Positions 1-9,451 are shown, counted from the first letter of the stretch. The stretch: 64,000 bases of DNA from JAJKIP01 sp037200685 (GCA_037200685.1 JBBCIG010000007.1:1-64000); one strand, 5' to 3'. Notes: generated by a model from the letters alone, not told the origin. Numbers and translations: made by a program.

Positions 1-1179
1 ATGACAGAAAAGATCAAAGCTTTAGCCAAACAATATGCCGCTGAATTTATTGAAGTTCGTCATCACCTGCATGCCCATCCGGAATTAAGCTACAAAGAAT
101 TTGAAACTTCTAAATTCGTCCAGCAAAAGCTTGCCGATCTTAATATTCCCTTCGAAATAAAAGCGACAACCGGTGTTGTTGGTTTAATAAAAGGAAAGAA
201 CCCGGATAAAAGAATCATTGCATTGCGTGCTGACATGGACGCATTGCCTATCAAAGAAGAAAATGATGTTCCCTATAAATCGCAGAACGATGGTGTGATG
301 CATGCGTGTGGCCATGATGTACATACTACCTGCCTGTTAGGCGCTGCTAAAATTTTAAATGAATTAAAAAAAGATTGGGAAGGAACTATTAAACTGATCT
401 TTCAACCGGGTGAAGAAAAAAATCCAGGTGGCGCAAGCCTATTAATAAAAGAAGGTGTACTGGAAAATCCAAAACCGTCTGCCATTTTTGGATTACATGT
501 TCACCCGGGATTACAAATTGGTAAAATGAGTTTTCGCAGCGGCAAGGTAATGGCCAGCGCTGATGAGATATATATTACGATTAAAGGAAAAGGTGGTCAT
601 GCGGCTTCTCCGCATTTATGTATTGATCCGATTTTGATCGCTTCGCATCTTATCGTAAGCCTGCAGCAAATTGTAAGCAGGAATAACAACCCGCATAATC
701 CGACGGTGCTATCTATCACTTCCATTAAAGGTGGTACTACCACCAACGTAATTCCGAATGAAGTGAAATTGAAAGGCACGTTCAGGGCGATGGATGAAGA
801 ATGGCGTTTTAAAGCGCATGACCTTATCACCAAAATGGCGACTGATCTTGTGACAAGTATGGGTGGTAAAATTGATTTGCTGATAGATGTCGGTTATCCT
901 TGTGTTTACAATAACGAAGCACTGAATGATATCGCAAAAGAAAAAGCCGCCACATTTATCGGTAAAGACAATGTAGAAGAAACCGAAAAAAGAATGGGCG
1001 CCGAAGATTTTGGTTATTACTCGCAACAGATACCCGGTTGCTTTTTCAGGCTGGGCGTGATGAATAAAGAAAAAGGAATTACATCTGGTGTACACACACC
1101 TACTTTCAATATTGATGAAGCCGCCATTGAAACAGGTATGGGAATGATGGCCTGGCTGGGAAGCAGCGTCAATCATTAA
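1..1179 (+). CDS. M20D-family amidohydrolase (N-acyl-amino-acid / hippurate hydrolase type)
   Basis: A 392-residue metal-dependent amidohydrolase that should cleave N-acyl amino acids or related amides in the cytoplasm; no signal peptide is visible. Metal-ligand motifs of peptidase family M20D are all present: RADMDALP near residue 76, HACGHD at 101-106 (Cys103 and His105), GEE near 137-139, HVHP near 166-169, and GAEDFGYY with a late HTPTFN. The length matches the family (about 390-400). The start codon is the first base of the window, so a longer N-terminus cannot be excluded, but the sequence begins where M20D proteins normally do. A hairpin terminator follows directly. The substrate cannot be told from sequence. 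Confidence 0.9.
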   Translation: MTEKIKALAKQYAAEFIEVRHHLHAHPELSYKEFETSKFVQQKLADLNIPFEIKATTGVVGLIKGKNPDKRIIALRADMDALPIKEENDVPYKSQNDGVMHACGHDVHTTCLLGAAKILNELKKDWEGTIKLIFQPGEEKNPGGASLLIKEGVLENPKPSAIFGLHVHPGLQIGKMSFRSGKVMASADEIYITIKGKGGHAASPHLCIDPILIASHLIVSLQQIVSRNNNPHNPTVLSITSIKGGTTTNVIPNEVKLKGTFRAMDEEWRFKAHDLITKMATDLVTSMGGKIDLLIDVGYPCVYNNEALNDIAKEKAATFIGKDNVEETEKRMGAEDFGYYSQQIPGCFFRLGVMNKEKGITSGVHTPTFNIDEAAIETGMGMMAWLGSSVNH

Positions 1180-1204
1180 ATAATAATTCGACACAAATTT
1201 TTAT

Positions 1205-1233
1205 AAAAAAATCCCGGTGCCACACCGGGATTT
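1205..1233. terminator. Bidirectional intrinsic terminator
   Basis: An 8-bp perfect stem (TCCCGGTG at 1212-1219, CACCGGGA at 1223-1230) with a 3-nt loop, flanked by an A-run on the left and T residues on the right. It lies between the convergent amidohydrolase and S41 protease genes and can serve both. Confidence 0.8.
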
Positions 1234-1256
1234 ATCCTACTCACAGTTCCTCGCTA

Positions 1257-2597
1257 TTATAATTTTCGTTTCGTATCTATTGTTCCTTTAAAAAGTGGTT
1301 GACTTAATATTTCATTGCCTGCTGATACTCGTGGACTTTCAGTATATACTTCTGTTTGTCCCCTGAATGCACCAGTGCCCAAATAGCGTAATACACTTGC
1401 AAAAGCTGATTCATTTACATCACCCCAATCTTTATCCAGCCCGTCCGCTACCTGGTTATTTAATGCAAGGCCATCAAAATAATTGCCTTCGCCATTTTTA
1501 TTGGTTGTTCTGAAAGACACAGGGAAAATATACCAATCACCTACAGGTATAGGAAAGAAGCCAACCGGTTTACCATAGGTTTTATTTGGCCCAACCAATA
1601 CAACATTCATATATGGCTTGAGATTATTAATAAGCAATTCACTCGCGGATGCAGTATTACTGCTTACAATAAAAAATACACGGCTGAGATTTAAAGCACC
1701 TTGTTTGCGAAAGTTAGTTGTCTCGTTATAGTCATTATACTTATCATTAAACTGCTGCTTCATCATCAATTGCCCGCTGGCCGAAGCGTTGACAAGATAA
1801 TCCGCCAGTTTTTCCTGCACACTTACATAACCGCCGCCATTATAGCGAAGATCAACAGCCACTTCACTTACATTTTGCTGTGCAAACTTGCTAAACACAC
1901 GCTGGAATTCATTATAAATTTCAGCCGTATCGCCTAGAAAAGAATTGAAGCCGAGGTATCCTATCTTAGAACTTCCTACGGTATAAACAGAATCAAGAAA
2001 CAGAGGATGTTCCTGGTAAGATGCACTGCTTAATGTAATATCTGTTGTAGAACCGTCAGGTTTTTGAAAAGTAAAATTGCCTGAGGCGCTTCCATAAACA
2101 GCATTGATAATAAAGTCGGCGTTCGTTGTAGTAATATTCGTGCTGCCATTAATCTTCGTCAGGCGCCATCCTCTCCGTATGCCGGCAATACCGGCGGGAG
2201 ATGATTTTTCAACAAAGCGTATACGCAGGTCACCTTCAGCCCTGAAAAATACATTCATGCCAAAATCCTGGGCGGCCCCGGAACTTATATCATCCCATTT
2301 CTGTTGCTTAACGGCAAAGCTCCAGCGGTCAACGGGGGCGCTAAAACCCGGTTCCGTACTATAAGCACGGATGGCGGTCATAATTTTATCCGGGTCGTCA
2401 TAAGACTGGCCATTAAAAGTAGAGGGGATCTGCGAATACCATAAATAAATATCCCGTGAGTAAAGTACTGCGGAATCTTTTAACTGGTCCGCAGTTGCCA
2501 TAGGAGTTTGTGGATTTAATGTACTCATCATATCATTTTTCTTGCAGGATGCCAATAAGAATAACTCTGCCATTGCGGCTATAATTTTTAATTTCAT
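1257..2597 (-). CDS. S41-family peptidase lipoprotein with PDZ domain
   Basis: A 446-residue protein with a lipoprotein signal (LASC, Cys18), so probably anchored in the periplasm or outer membrane. A PDZ-like segment (SSPAGIAGIRRGWRLTKING) lies near residues 130-150. It is followed by the S41 (C-terminal processing protease/tail-specific) core: VDLRYNGGG near 250 and the nucleophile region SNTASASE near 312-319. This is the common Bacteroidota secreted S41 lipoprotein type, thought to degrade periplasmic or surface polypeptides; the substrate is unknown. The hydrophobic signal core contains one Glu (Glu11), which is unusual. It is convergent with the amidohydrolase and shares its terminator. 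Confidence 0.88.
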   Translation of the reverse strand: MKLKIIAAMAELFLLASCKKNDMMSTLNPQTPMATADQLKDSAVLYSRDIYLWYSQIPSTFNGQSYDDPDKIMTAIRAYSTEPGFSAPVDRWSFAVKQQKWDDISSGAAQDFGMNVFFRAEGDLRIRFVEKSSPAGIAGIRRGWRLTKINGSTNITTTNADFIINAVYGSASGNFTFQKPDGSTTDITLSSASYQEHPLFLDSVYTVGSSKIGYLGFNSFLGDTAEIYNEFQRVFSKFAQQNVSEVAVDLRYNGGGYVSVQEKLADYLVNASASGQLMMKQQFNDKYNDYNETTNFRKQGALNLSRVFFIVSSNTASASELLINNLKPYMNVVLVGPNKTYGKPVGFFPIPVGDWYIFPVSFRTTNKNGEGNYFDGLALNNQVADGLDKDWGDVNESAFASVLRYLGTGAFRGQTEVYTESPRVSAGNEILSQPLFKGTIDTKRKL

Positions 2598-2743
2598 TAA
2601 TAAATTTTGAAAATGGTAATAGAAATAATAACGACGCCTTATTGCAAATGGTTTTCCAGATTTATTAAAATGAAATCATTTAACAAATCGAATGTCATTG
2701 ATTTGCAAGCTTGTTCTTTATACTGATTTGAATCAATTTTTTA

Positions 2744-2884
2744 CCCAGCTTTAGTACTACTATCATCGTCTGTTGCGACGCTCCGTTCATCTTTCTGTTC
2801 TTTACTCAGCAATTGCGTCGCAGTTTACCATGAGCGAAGTCGAATGGTCGCACTCTTCATCGTTCTGTAATTCTACTGAGCATA
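2744..2884 (+). repeat. Interspersed repeat, module A, locus 1 (tandem full plus partial copy)
   Basis: First member of the window-wide family. The full copy (about 2744-2812) starts ACCCAGCTTTAGTACTAC and ends TTTACTCAGCA. A degraded second copy (GTCGCACTCTTCATC...TACTGAGCA) follows to 2884. It lies in the 464-bp region between the divergent protease and malic enzyme genes. The rest of that region holds degenerate CAATTGCC-type repeats (2936-2966) and the maeB promoter. An open frame across this region is composed of repeat sequence and is not called as a gene. Confidence 0.8.
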
Positions 2885-2951
2885 TTCGAAGTCTCTTCCT
2901 AATAATTACTGACCCTCCTTGTTTCTTGTCTCTTGCCCTTGCTCATTGCCA

Positions 2952-2984
2952 ATTGCCTATTGTCCTCGCCCAATTTTATTTTTG
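2952..2984 (+). promoter_or_regulatory. Candidate Bacteroidota promoter for maeB
   Basis: TATTTTTG at 2977-2984 fits the -7 consensus TAnnTTTG. ATTG at 2952-2955, 21 bp upstream, can act as the -33 element. The 5' leader would be about 70 nt. Based on consensus match only. Confidence 0.4.
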
Positions 2985-3061
2985 TACATTGCATTCCCAT
3001 TTCGCGGAATGTAATTGTGTTATAGATAAGATGTTACATTATACCACCTAAAAAATACTGG

Positions 3062-5407
3062 ATGAAAAGTGATTTGCGAAAACAACAGGCTTTAGAATAC
3101 CATTCGAAAGGAAGACCCGGAAAGATTGAAGTAATTCCTACCAAAGATGCGAAAACACAAAGAGACTTATCCCTGGCCTACTCTCCCGGCGTCGCCGAAC
3201 CTTGCAAAGAAATAGCCGAAAACGTAGAAAATGTATATAAATACACAGCCAAGGGAAACCTTGTTGCTGTTATTAGTAACGGAACCGCAGTGCTGGGATT
3301 GGGCGATATCGGCCCCGAGGCAAGCAAACCCGTGATGGAAGGCAAGGGTGTATTATTCAAAATATTCGCTGACATTGATGTATTTGATATAGAGATCAAC
3401 GAAAAAGACCCGGAGAAATTCGTACAGATAGTTAAAGCGCTGGAACCCACTTTCGGCGGCATCAATTTAGAAGATATCAAAGCGCCGGAATGTTTTTATA
3501 TCGAAAAGAAACTGAAGGAGCAACTGCATATTCCCGTGATGCACGATGACCAGCATGGTACGGCAATCATCAGCGCAGCCGCTTTGCTGAATGCACTGGA
3601 AATACAAAAGAAAAAAATTGATAAAGTAAAGATTGTTGTGAATGGCGCAGGTGCTGCCGCTATTTCCTGCAGCCGCTTATACGAAGCATTAGGTGCTAAA
3701 CATGAAAACTTTTTCATGTTTGATAAAAAAGGTTTGTTGCATCATGGCAGAACGGATATGGATGAAATGAAACAAGAGTATGCCAATGGTAACAAGGAAA
3801 TGTTTTTGGCGGAAGGAATAAAAGATGCGGATGTTTTTATCGGGCTTAGCAGCGGCAATTGTGTGACGCCGGAAATGGTGAAAAGTATGGCGAAAAACCC
3901 TATCGTATTCGCTATGGCCAATCCCGATCCTGAAATAAGCTGGGAAGAGGCGACGGGTGCGAGGAAAGATATCATCATGGCTACAGGCCGCAGTGATTAT
4001 CCTAACCAGGTAAATAATGTATTGGGCTTCCCTTATATATTCCGTGGTGCGCTGGATGTCAGGGCTACGCAAATCAATGAAGCCATGAAATTGGCTGCGG
4101 TGAAAGCATTGGCTGAATTAACAAAAACACCGGTGCCTGACCTGGTGAACATGGCCTACAATGAAAAAACAATTTCTTTCGGCCCGGAATATATTATCCC
4201 GAAACCACTTGATCCAAGATTGCTCAGCACCATTTCTCCTGCCGTTGCCAAAGCAGCCATGGAAAGTGGCGTAGCGCAATATCCCATTACCAATTGGGAG
4301 CAATACGTAACCGATCTTGAAAAGAGATTGGGCCAGGATAACCAGGTGATGCGGATCATTGGCAACAAAGCACGGCGTGACCCTAAACGAATTGTTTTCG
4401 CGGAAGCGGATAATATAAAAATCCTGAAAGCGGCGAATATTGTTTTTGACGATGGCATTGGTTATCCTATTTTATTAGGCGATGAAGTAAAGATCAGGAA
4501 CCTTGCCGCTGCCAATGGTATTGATATTGAAGGATTGCCTATTCTTGATCCAAGAAGCGAAGCAACAGAAGAAAAAAGAAACGCTTACTCCGAAACTTTC
4601 TTTGCAAAAAGAGGCCGCAAAGGTTTTAATGCGTACGAAGCGAAAAAGATCATGCGTGACCGGAACTACTTTGGCTGCATGATGGTAGAATGCGGCGATG
4701 CGGATGCAATGATCTCCGGTCTTACAAAAAATTATCCCGATACAATACGACCAGCCCTGCATACTATAGGAACAGAAGATGGCGTCAGCAAAATCGCGGG
4801 TATGTATTTAATGCTTACAAAGAGGGGGCCGTTGTTCCTTGCAGATACAACCGTCAACTTCAATCCGACTGCGGAGGAATTAGCGGAAATAACATTGCTG
4901 GTGGCGAAAGAAGTGCGCCAGTTTAATTTGCTGCCACGTATTGCCATGCTTAGTTATTCAAACTTTGGCAGCAGCGATTCAGCCGAAGCAAGGTTAGTAG
5001 CAAAGGCGAGAAAAATTGTAAAAGAAAAAATGCCTTCATTGATCGTGGATGGAGAAATGCAGGCCAACGTGGCGCTGAATAATGAAATGCTAAAAGAGAA
5101 TTATCCTTTTTCTGAATTAGTGGACAAAGAAGTGAATACACTTGTTTTCCCTAACCTCGCTTCCGGTAATATCACCTATAATATTTTAAAAGAACTGGGT
5201 GATGCCGATGCGATCGGCCCGGTATTGCTGGGGTTGAAAAAACCGGTACATGTATTACAATTGGGTAGTTCCGTCCGCAGTATTGTCAACATGGCGTTGA
5301 TCGCCGTTGTGGATGCACAAATAAAATGCAAGAATTCTTCCACCGATGAAATAGTAAAAAAATCCCCGTGGTGGAAACGCTTTAAAAAAGTGAGCAAGGA
5401 TATGTAA
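3062..5407 (+). CDS. maeB: NADP-dependent malic enzyme, MaeB type (malic enzyme-phosphotransacetylase fusion)
   Basis: Converts malate to pyruvate and CO2 with NADP reduction, supplying NADPH and pyruvate. It is 781 residues, the expected size for the fused form. The N-terminal malic domain (residues about 10-170) includes SLAYSPGVAEPC and the HDDQHGTAI motif. The NAD(P)-binding domain carries NGAGAAAISCSRL near 195-207. From about residue 430 the protein becomes a phosphate acetyl/butyryltransferase-like domain (RIVFAEADN, SYSNFGSSDS, VDGEMQANVA), known in MaeB as a regulatory, catalytically inactive module that senses acetyl-CoA. The start ATG follows an in-frame gap with a promoter-like element upstream. 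No frame disruption. mlaE follows after 128 bp. Confidence 0.95.
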   Translation: MKSDLRKQQALEYHSKGRPGKIEVIPTKDAKTQRDLSLAYSPGVAEPCKEIAENVENVYKYTAKGNLVAVISNGTAVLGLGDIGPEASKPVMEGKGVLFKIFADIDVFDIEINEKDPEKFVQIVKALEPTFGGINLEDIKAPECFYIEKKLKEQLHIPVMHDDQHGTAIISAAALLNALEIQKKKIDKVKIVVNGAGAAAISCSRLYEALGAKHENFFMFDKKGLLHHGRTDMDEMKQEYANGNKEMFLAEGIKDADVFIGLSSGNCVTPEMVKSMAKNPIVFAMANPDPEISWEEATGARKDIIMATGRSDYPNQVNNVLGFPYIFRGALDVRATQINEAMKLAAVKALAELTKTPVPDLVNMAYNEKTISFGPEYIIPKPLDPRLLSTISPAVAKAAMESGVAQYPITNWEQYVTDLEKRLGQDNQVMRIIGNKARRDPKRIVFAEADNIKILKAANIVFDDGIGYPILLGDEVKIRNLAAANGIDIEGLPILDPRSEATEEKRNAYSETFFAKRGRKGFNAYEAKKIMRDRNYFGCMMVECGDADAMISGLTKNYPDTIRPALHTIGTEDGVSKIAGMYLMLTKRGPLFLADTTVNFNPTAEELAEITLLVAKEVRQFNLLPRIAMLSYSNFGSSDSAEARLVAKARKIVKEKMPSLIVDGEMQANVALNNEMLKENYPFSELVDKEVNTLVFPNLASGNITYNILKELGDADAIGPVLLGLKKPVHVLQLGSSVRSIVNMALIAVVDAQIKCKNSSTDEIVKKSPWWKRFKKVSKDM

Positions 5408-5535
5408 ATGCTGAAAGCCAAAGCAGGAAGCTTAAAGTTCAGGAAGTCGGTACGAAGTTTGGAACATCTGGGCTATTGAACCTTTAAACACCCTGCAGGC
5501 TATTCAACTTTTCATCGTATTTTACACCCGGTTCT

Positions 5536-6273
5536 ATGACGTTAATCAGAGATATAGGTCGTTTCCTGCTGATGCTGAAAGGCATGTTTTCCAGGCCGGA
5601 AAACGGAAAAATGTACTGGAAAGAATTCATGCACCAATGTTCCGAAATTGGTATTGGTGCGTTGGGCATCGTTGCCATCATTTCCGTATTCATTGGCGCT
5701 GTATCCACTATTCAAACAGCGTATCAATTGGTCAGCCCGCTGATTCCCCCATCTACTATTGCGCAAATTGTAAGAGATACCGTTATTCTCGAGTTCGCCC
5801 CTACGCTGGTATGTATTGTATTGGCGGGAGTAACAGGCAGCCGTATTGCCAGTGAATTGGGAAATATGAGAGTAAGTGAGCAAATAGATGCGCTGGAAAT
5901 TATGGGCATCAATACAAAAGCCTATTTAATAATGCCGAAAATAGCCGCGGCTTTGCTAATGATCCCCCTGCTGGTGGTAATAGCGATGGTACTGGGCATT
6001 TGGGGCGGTCGCCTGGCGGGAAGCATGGCCGGTATACTTTCGCATGATACATACGACAAAGGTTTGCTGGAAGGGTTTCAGGCGTATAATGTCATCTTTG
6101 CATTAATTAAATCTTATGTGTTTGCATTCATCATCGCCAGCATACCTACATTTTATGGTTACTATGTAACAGGCGGCGCCCTCGAAATAGGCCGAGCCAG
6201 TACAAAAGCCGTTGTGGTCAGTTGCATCCTGGTATTGTTTGCAGATTACGTTTTATCAGCATTGTTACTTTAA
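5536..6273 (+). CDS. mlaE: MlaE/YrbE-family ABC transporter permease
   Basis: A 245-residue inner-membrane permease of the phospholipid (Mla/Tgd/Mce) transport system, which moves lipids between inner and outer membranes. It has 5-6 hydrophobic segments and the family signature around residues 110-135, including EQIDALEIMGINTKAYLIMP with the conserved EQ loop that contacts the ATPase. The stop codon is 2 bp from the next start, so it is transcribed and probably translated together with mlaF. No MCE-domain (MlaD) gene is adjacent, although Bacteroidota often place it directly downstream. Confidence 0.93.
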   Translation: MTLIRDIGRFLLMLKGMFSRPENGKMYWKEFMHQCSEIGIGALGIVAIISVFIGAVSTIQTAYQLVSPLIPPSTIAQIVRDTVILEFAPTLVCIVLAGVTGSRIASELGNMRVSEQIDALEIMGINTKAYLIMPKIAAALLMIPLLVVIAMVLGIWGGRLAGSMAGILSHDTYDKGLLEGFQAYNVIFALIKSYVFAFIIASIPTFYGYYVTGGALEIGRASTKAVVVSCILVLFADYVLSALLL

Positions 6274-6275
6274 GT

Positions 6276-7085
6276 ATGATCGAAGTAAAAAATATCAAGA
6301 AGAGTTTTGGTGATAGAATCGTCATTGATGATATCAGCGCTACCATGAAACCCGGGCAGTGCAACCTGATCATTGGCGCCAGCGGCAGCGGGAAGACCGT
6401 ATTAATGAAATGTATGGTAGGCCTTTTTTTTCCTGATAGCGGGGAAATACTTTACCAGGACAGGGACTTTGTCAACATGAATAATGAAGACAGGAAAGAA
6501 ATCCGAAAAGAAATAGGTATGCTGTTCCAGGGCTCCGCTTTGTTTGACAGCCAGACCGTAGAACAAAATGTAATGTTCCCGCTCGACATGTTCACGAAAG
6601 ATAATTATGCTACGAAATTAAAAAGGGTGAATGAAGTGCTGGCGAGAGTGAACCTTGTTGATGCAAATAAAAAATTCCCTTCCGAGCTGAGTGGTGGTAT
6701 GAAAAAACGTGTTGCACTGGCAAGGGCCGTTGTATTAAACCCGAAATACCTTTTTTGCGATGAGCCTAACTCCGGCCTCGACCCGCTTACATCCCTCGTT
6801 ATTGATAAACTGATACAGGAAATAACTGTTGAGTTCAATATCACGACGGTTATCAACACGCATGACATGAACAGTGTGATGGAAATCGGCAACTATATTG
6901 TTTACATGCACAAAGGCCATAAAGAATGGGAAGGCTCCAATAAAGAAATCATCTTTAGTAAGAACCAGCGCTTAAATGATTTCATCTTCGCTTCAGAATT
7001 CCTGAAAGACGCCAAAGAAATGCGTATGCTGGAAGAAACCGGTAAGATTCCGAATGATCGGAATATGGATGATATGATGAAGTAA
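6276..7085 (+). CDS. mlaF: MlaF-family ABC transporter ATP-binding protein
   Basis: A 269-residue ATPase partner of MlaE. Walker A is GASGSGKT (residues about 35-42), the ABC signature LSGGMKKR, Walker B YLFCDEPNSGLDP, and the switch His lies in NTHDM. The ATG at 6276 was chosen because it gives the standard start MIEVKNIKKSFGD; an upstream in-frame ATG would lie inside mlaE. The C-terminal tail of about 40 residues (KDAKEMRMLEE) is family-typical. It powers retrograde or anterograde glycerophospholipid transport. Confidence 0.94.
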   Translation: MIEVKNIKKSFGDRIVIDDISATMKPGQCNLIIGASGSGKTVLMKCMVGLFFPDSGEILYQDRDFVNMNNEDRKEIRKEIGMLFQGSALFDSQTVEQNVMFPLDMFTKDNYATKLKRVNEVLARVNLVDANKKFPSELSGGMKKRVALARAVVLNPKYLFCDEPNSGLDPLTSLVIDKLIQEITVEFNITTVINTHDMNSVMEIGNYIVYMHKGHKEWEGSNKEIIFSKNQRLNDFIFASEFLKDAKEMRMLEETGKIPNDRNMDDMMK

Positions 7086-7147
7086 TTACTAATTTTCTAA
7101 TGTGCGAATTTGCGAATGCCCCCATACCCCGCAATCCCTTCAAAAAT

Positions 7148-7215
7148 GTTGAATAGAATTACCGAACCCTGAAGAGTGCGACGCAAGGGACGATGATAGT
7201 AGCACTACAGCCTGG
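7148..7215 (-). repeat. Interspersed repeat, module A, locus 2
   Basis: Minus-orientation copy, readable on the plus strand as GAAGAGTGCGACGCAAGGGA then CGATGATAGTAGCACTACAG. It sits in the 300-bp gap between mlaF and sucD. Confidence 0.75.
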
Positions 7216-7234
7216 TTCATAATTGTACATCTGG

Positions 7235-7345
7235 CATTTCTCATTCCCCACCAAACTTGCATACCTGCATATTCACACATCTGCGCATTCTCCATTAAAT
7301 TCGCCTATCCGCACATTTGCCATCCGCACATTCCTTATTATCCCT
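7235..7345. repeat. Degenerate GCACATTTGC-type short repeats
   Basis: A stretch of loosely periodic decamers (TTGCATACCTGCATATTCAC, ACATCTGCGCATTC, GCACATTTGCCATCC, GCACATTCC) directly upstream of sucD. Similar low-complexity strings occur between genes in many Bacteroidota. No function is inferred. Confidence 0.5.
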
Positions 7346-7353
7346 TACTTTTG
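7346..7353 (+). promoter_or_regulatory. Candidate -7 element of sucD
   Basis: TACTTTTG fits TAnnTTTG and would give a leader of about 25-30 nt to the sucD ATG. The nearest TTTG (7316-7319) is 26 bp upstream, longer than usual, so the -33 assignment is weak. Confidence 0.35.
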
Positions 7354-7385
7354 CCAAACTTTTTACATCCGAAACTGTAGCATTC

Positions 7386-8264
7386 ATGAGCATTCTCGTC
7401 AATAAAAATTCCAAGATTTTAGTACAGGGTTTTACCGGCACGGAAGGAACATTTCATGCAACACAAATGATTGAATACGGCACCAATGTAGTGGGTGGCG
7501 TGACGCCCGGTAAAGGTGGCGGCAAACATTTGGACAAACCTGTTTTTAATACAGTGGCTGATTGCGTGAAAACGACCGGTGCGAATGTGAGTATCATTTT
7601 TGTACCGCCGGCTTTTGCGGCAGATGCGATCATGGAATCTGCGGAAGCGGGTATTGCATTGGTGGTTTGCATCACCGAAGGAATTCCGGTGCAGGATATG
7701 GTGAAGGTGAAAAATTATTTGCAGGGAAAAAACACGAGGTTGATCGGGCCAAATTGTCCCGGCGTTATCACTGCGGATGAAAGTAAAGTGGGCATCATGC
7801 CAGGGTTCGTTTTTAAAAAAGGCCGTATCGGTATTGTTTCAAAATCCGGTACGCTGACATACGAAGCCGCTGACCAGGTGGCGAAAGCCGGTCTTGGTAT
7901 TTCGACTGCGGTTGGTATCGGCGGCGATCCGATCATCGGCACGACTACAAAAGAAGCGGTTGAATTATTTATGAATGATCCCGACACCGATGCGATCGTG
8001 ATGATCGGTGAAATTGGTGGCGGCATGGAAGCCGAAGCCGCGAACTGGATCAAATCAAGTGGCAATAAAAAACCTGTTGTTGGATTTATCGCTGGCCAAA
8101 CCGCACCTCCCGGTCGTCGCATGGGCCACGCCGGCGCTATCGTTGGAGGCGCTGATGATACCGCTGCCGCAAAAATGAAGATCATGGAAGAATGCGGTAT
8201 TTATGTAGTGAAAAGTCCTGCTGACATCGGTAAGAAAATGGCCGAGGTGGTGAAAGGAAAATAA
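7386..8264 (+). CDS. sucD: Succinate-CoA ligase, alpha subunit
   Basis: A TCA-cycle enzyme subunit that converts succinyl-CoA to succinate with nucleoside triphosphate formation, and binds CoA. It is 292 residues, the usual length. The N-terminal CoA-binding Rossmann domain (MSILVNKNSKILVQGFTGTE) is followed by the ligase domain, with the phosphohistidine His248 in GRRMGHAGAIVGG. The ATG at 7386 gives the standard N-terminus; an earlier in-frame ATG would add 23 atypical residues encoded by the upstream repeat tract. The beta subunit gene sucC is not adjacent, as is common in this phylum. Confidence 0.95.
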   Translation: MSILVNKNSKILVQGFTGTEGTFHATQMIEYGTNVVGGVTPGKGGGKHLDKPVFNTVADCVKTTGANVSIIFVPPAFAADAIMESAEAGIALVVCITEGIPVQDMVKVKNYLQGKNTRLIGPNCPGVITADESKVGIMPGFVFKKGRIGIVSKSGTLTYEAADQVAKAGLGISTAVGIGGDPIIGTTTKEAVELFMNDPDTDAIVMIGEIGGGMEAEAANWIKSSGNKKPVVGFIAGQTAPPGRRMGHAGAIVGGADDTAAAKMKIMEECGIYVVKSPADIGKKMAEVVKGK

Positions 8265-8289
8265 TTTTCCGCAGGATGCTGTGCATTAG

Positions 8290-8357
8290 CCCAACTTTAG
8301 TACTACTATCATCGTCCGTTGCGTCGCACTCTTGTACGTTCTGTTCGCTATTCAGCA
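8290..8357 (+). repeat. Interspersed repeat, module A, locus 3
   Basis: Begins CCCAACTTTAGTACTACTAT and ends TTCGCTATTCAGCAA. It lies just 3' of sucD. The rest of the 397-bp gap contains a TTCTCCGATAGAGAAGGG hairpin (8379-8396), a linker (TTTTAGACGAGCTC), then module-B-like hairpins (GTCCCGCAAGTGCGGGAT, about 8539-8556). Open frames here are repeat-derived. Confidence 0.8.
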
Positions 8358-8611
8358 AGCCTCATCCCTCTTTCCCTTCTCCGATAGAGAAGGGACGGCG
8401 CTGCATCACTTATCCAAACTTCATAACTACCATAACTTGTCCCGCCCATTGCGGGATCAGCTTCGGATCTCTATTCAACATTTTAGACGAGCTCTATTGT
8501 ATCATACTTTTTTAAAAGCAGGGAATGTGTGTTGATGGTCCCGCAAGTGCGGGATCGGGATGGGGCCGCAAGGGCTGTGCATCAGCAAGTCCCTTTAGGG
8601 ATTTAGGGTAT

Positions 8612-8640
8612 AAAAAGACCTCCCGCAATTGGGAGGTCTC
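8612..8640 (-). terminator. Intrinsic terminator of the DUF4476 gene
   Basis: A 9-bp perfect stem (AGACCTCCC 8616-8624, GGGAGGTCT 8631-8639) with a 6-nt loop. On the minus strand it is followed by a T-run, 22 bp past the stop codon. Confidence 0.8.
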
Positions 8641-8661
8641 CTTTCACCCTGAAAGTATAGT

Positions 8662-9451
8662 CTAACGGAAATTACGGATGTAACGGGCCAGCTCATCTTT
8701 ACTGCTGTTGAAACTGAAAGCTTCATTTACGATGCTGTAGTTTCTCTTATCAACTGTGTTAGCATAAGCCCTTTTCGCTAACTCAAGTTTATTGTTTTCG
8801 AAACTGAACAACCATACCATTTGTTTCACCTGTGCAGCGCTCAGCTTGCTGGTTGAAACGATCTGTGTTGCCGATTTCAGTTTGTTTGTTTCCAACCATT
8901 CTTTCTGGATAGATTCAAGCACGCGGCTAAATTCCCTGTCGTTCATACCGGATTCGTATCCTTCACGGGTATCATAGTCGCCCGTATTTATTGCCACGGT
9001 CGAAATCGAAATTACGATCGTCGTTCCAGCCATTATCATCACGGCTATTGTTGCTCCTGTCATCTCTGCCATTATAACCTCTGTCGTCTCTACCATTATT
9101 TACTCTTGTATCAGAGATAATGGCTTTACCGAAACGGTCAATAGAGATCATCATATTTGTACGGAGTTTCATCGTAACGGTGCTGTTAAATACCACCTGG
9201 TATCTTTTACCAAGTATAGAAAACACGCCATTACTTTTTTGCTGGTAGATCTTCACCGAGTGAGAACCGGCTTCCAAACCATCGATGCGCAAATGATTGT
9301 CGTTAGGTTCAAAACGGCGGCCATCGATTACAACACGTACATCAGTTCTATCAACTGATTGGATGGTCAACGAACTCTTAGGTCTTGCATCAGCGGCAAA
9401 GATGGCGATGCTCATGAATAAAGAAGTTAAGAGTGTAAAAATTGTTTTCAT
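8662..9451 (-). CDS. DUF4476-domain secreted protein (one frameshift)
   Basis: Read as one gene of about 262 residues. The N-terminal part (9451 to about 8985) has a signal peptide ending IAIFAADA, a PEGA-like beta segment, and an Asn/Arg/Asp-rich linker with repeated NGRDDR. The C-terminal part, from GDYDTREGYES to the stop, is a DUF4476 domain with its typical helical pattern (SAAQVKQMVWLFSFENNKLELA style). The two halves are in different frames. Removing one base from the CCC run at 8981-8983 joins them exactly as NKYGDYDTREGY. The function of DUF4476 is unknown; the signal peptide implies the periplasm or surface. It is divergent from the alpha-2-macroglobulin gene across the palindrome array. 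Confidence 0.8.

Noticed and set aside
709..1194. 161-codon minus-strand frame opposite the amidohydrolase
   Set aside because: Antisense to a well-conserved enzyme gene, with Cys/His/Phe-rich composition typical of shadow frames.
2773..3051. Open frame of 92 codons upstream of maeB
   Set aside because: It is made of module-A repeat and CAATTGCC-type filler. Frames in repeats at 8276-8515, 17704-17916, 33211-33441 and 61563-61808 were rejected for the same reason.
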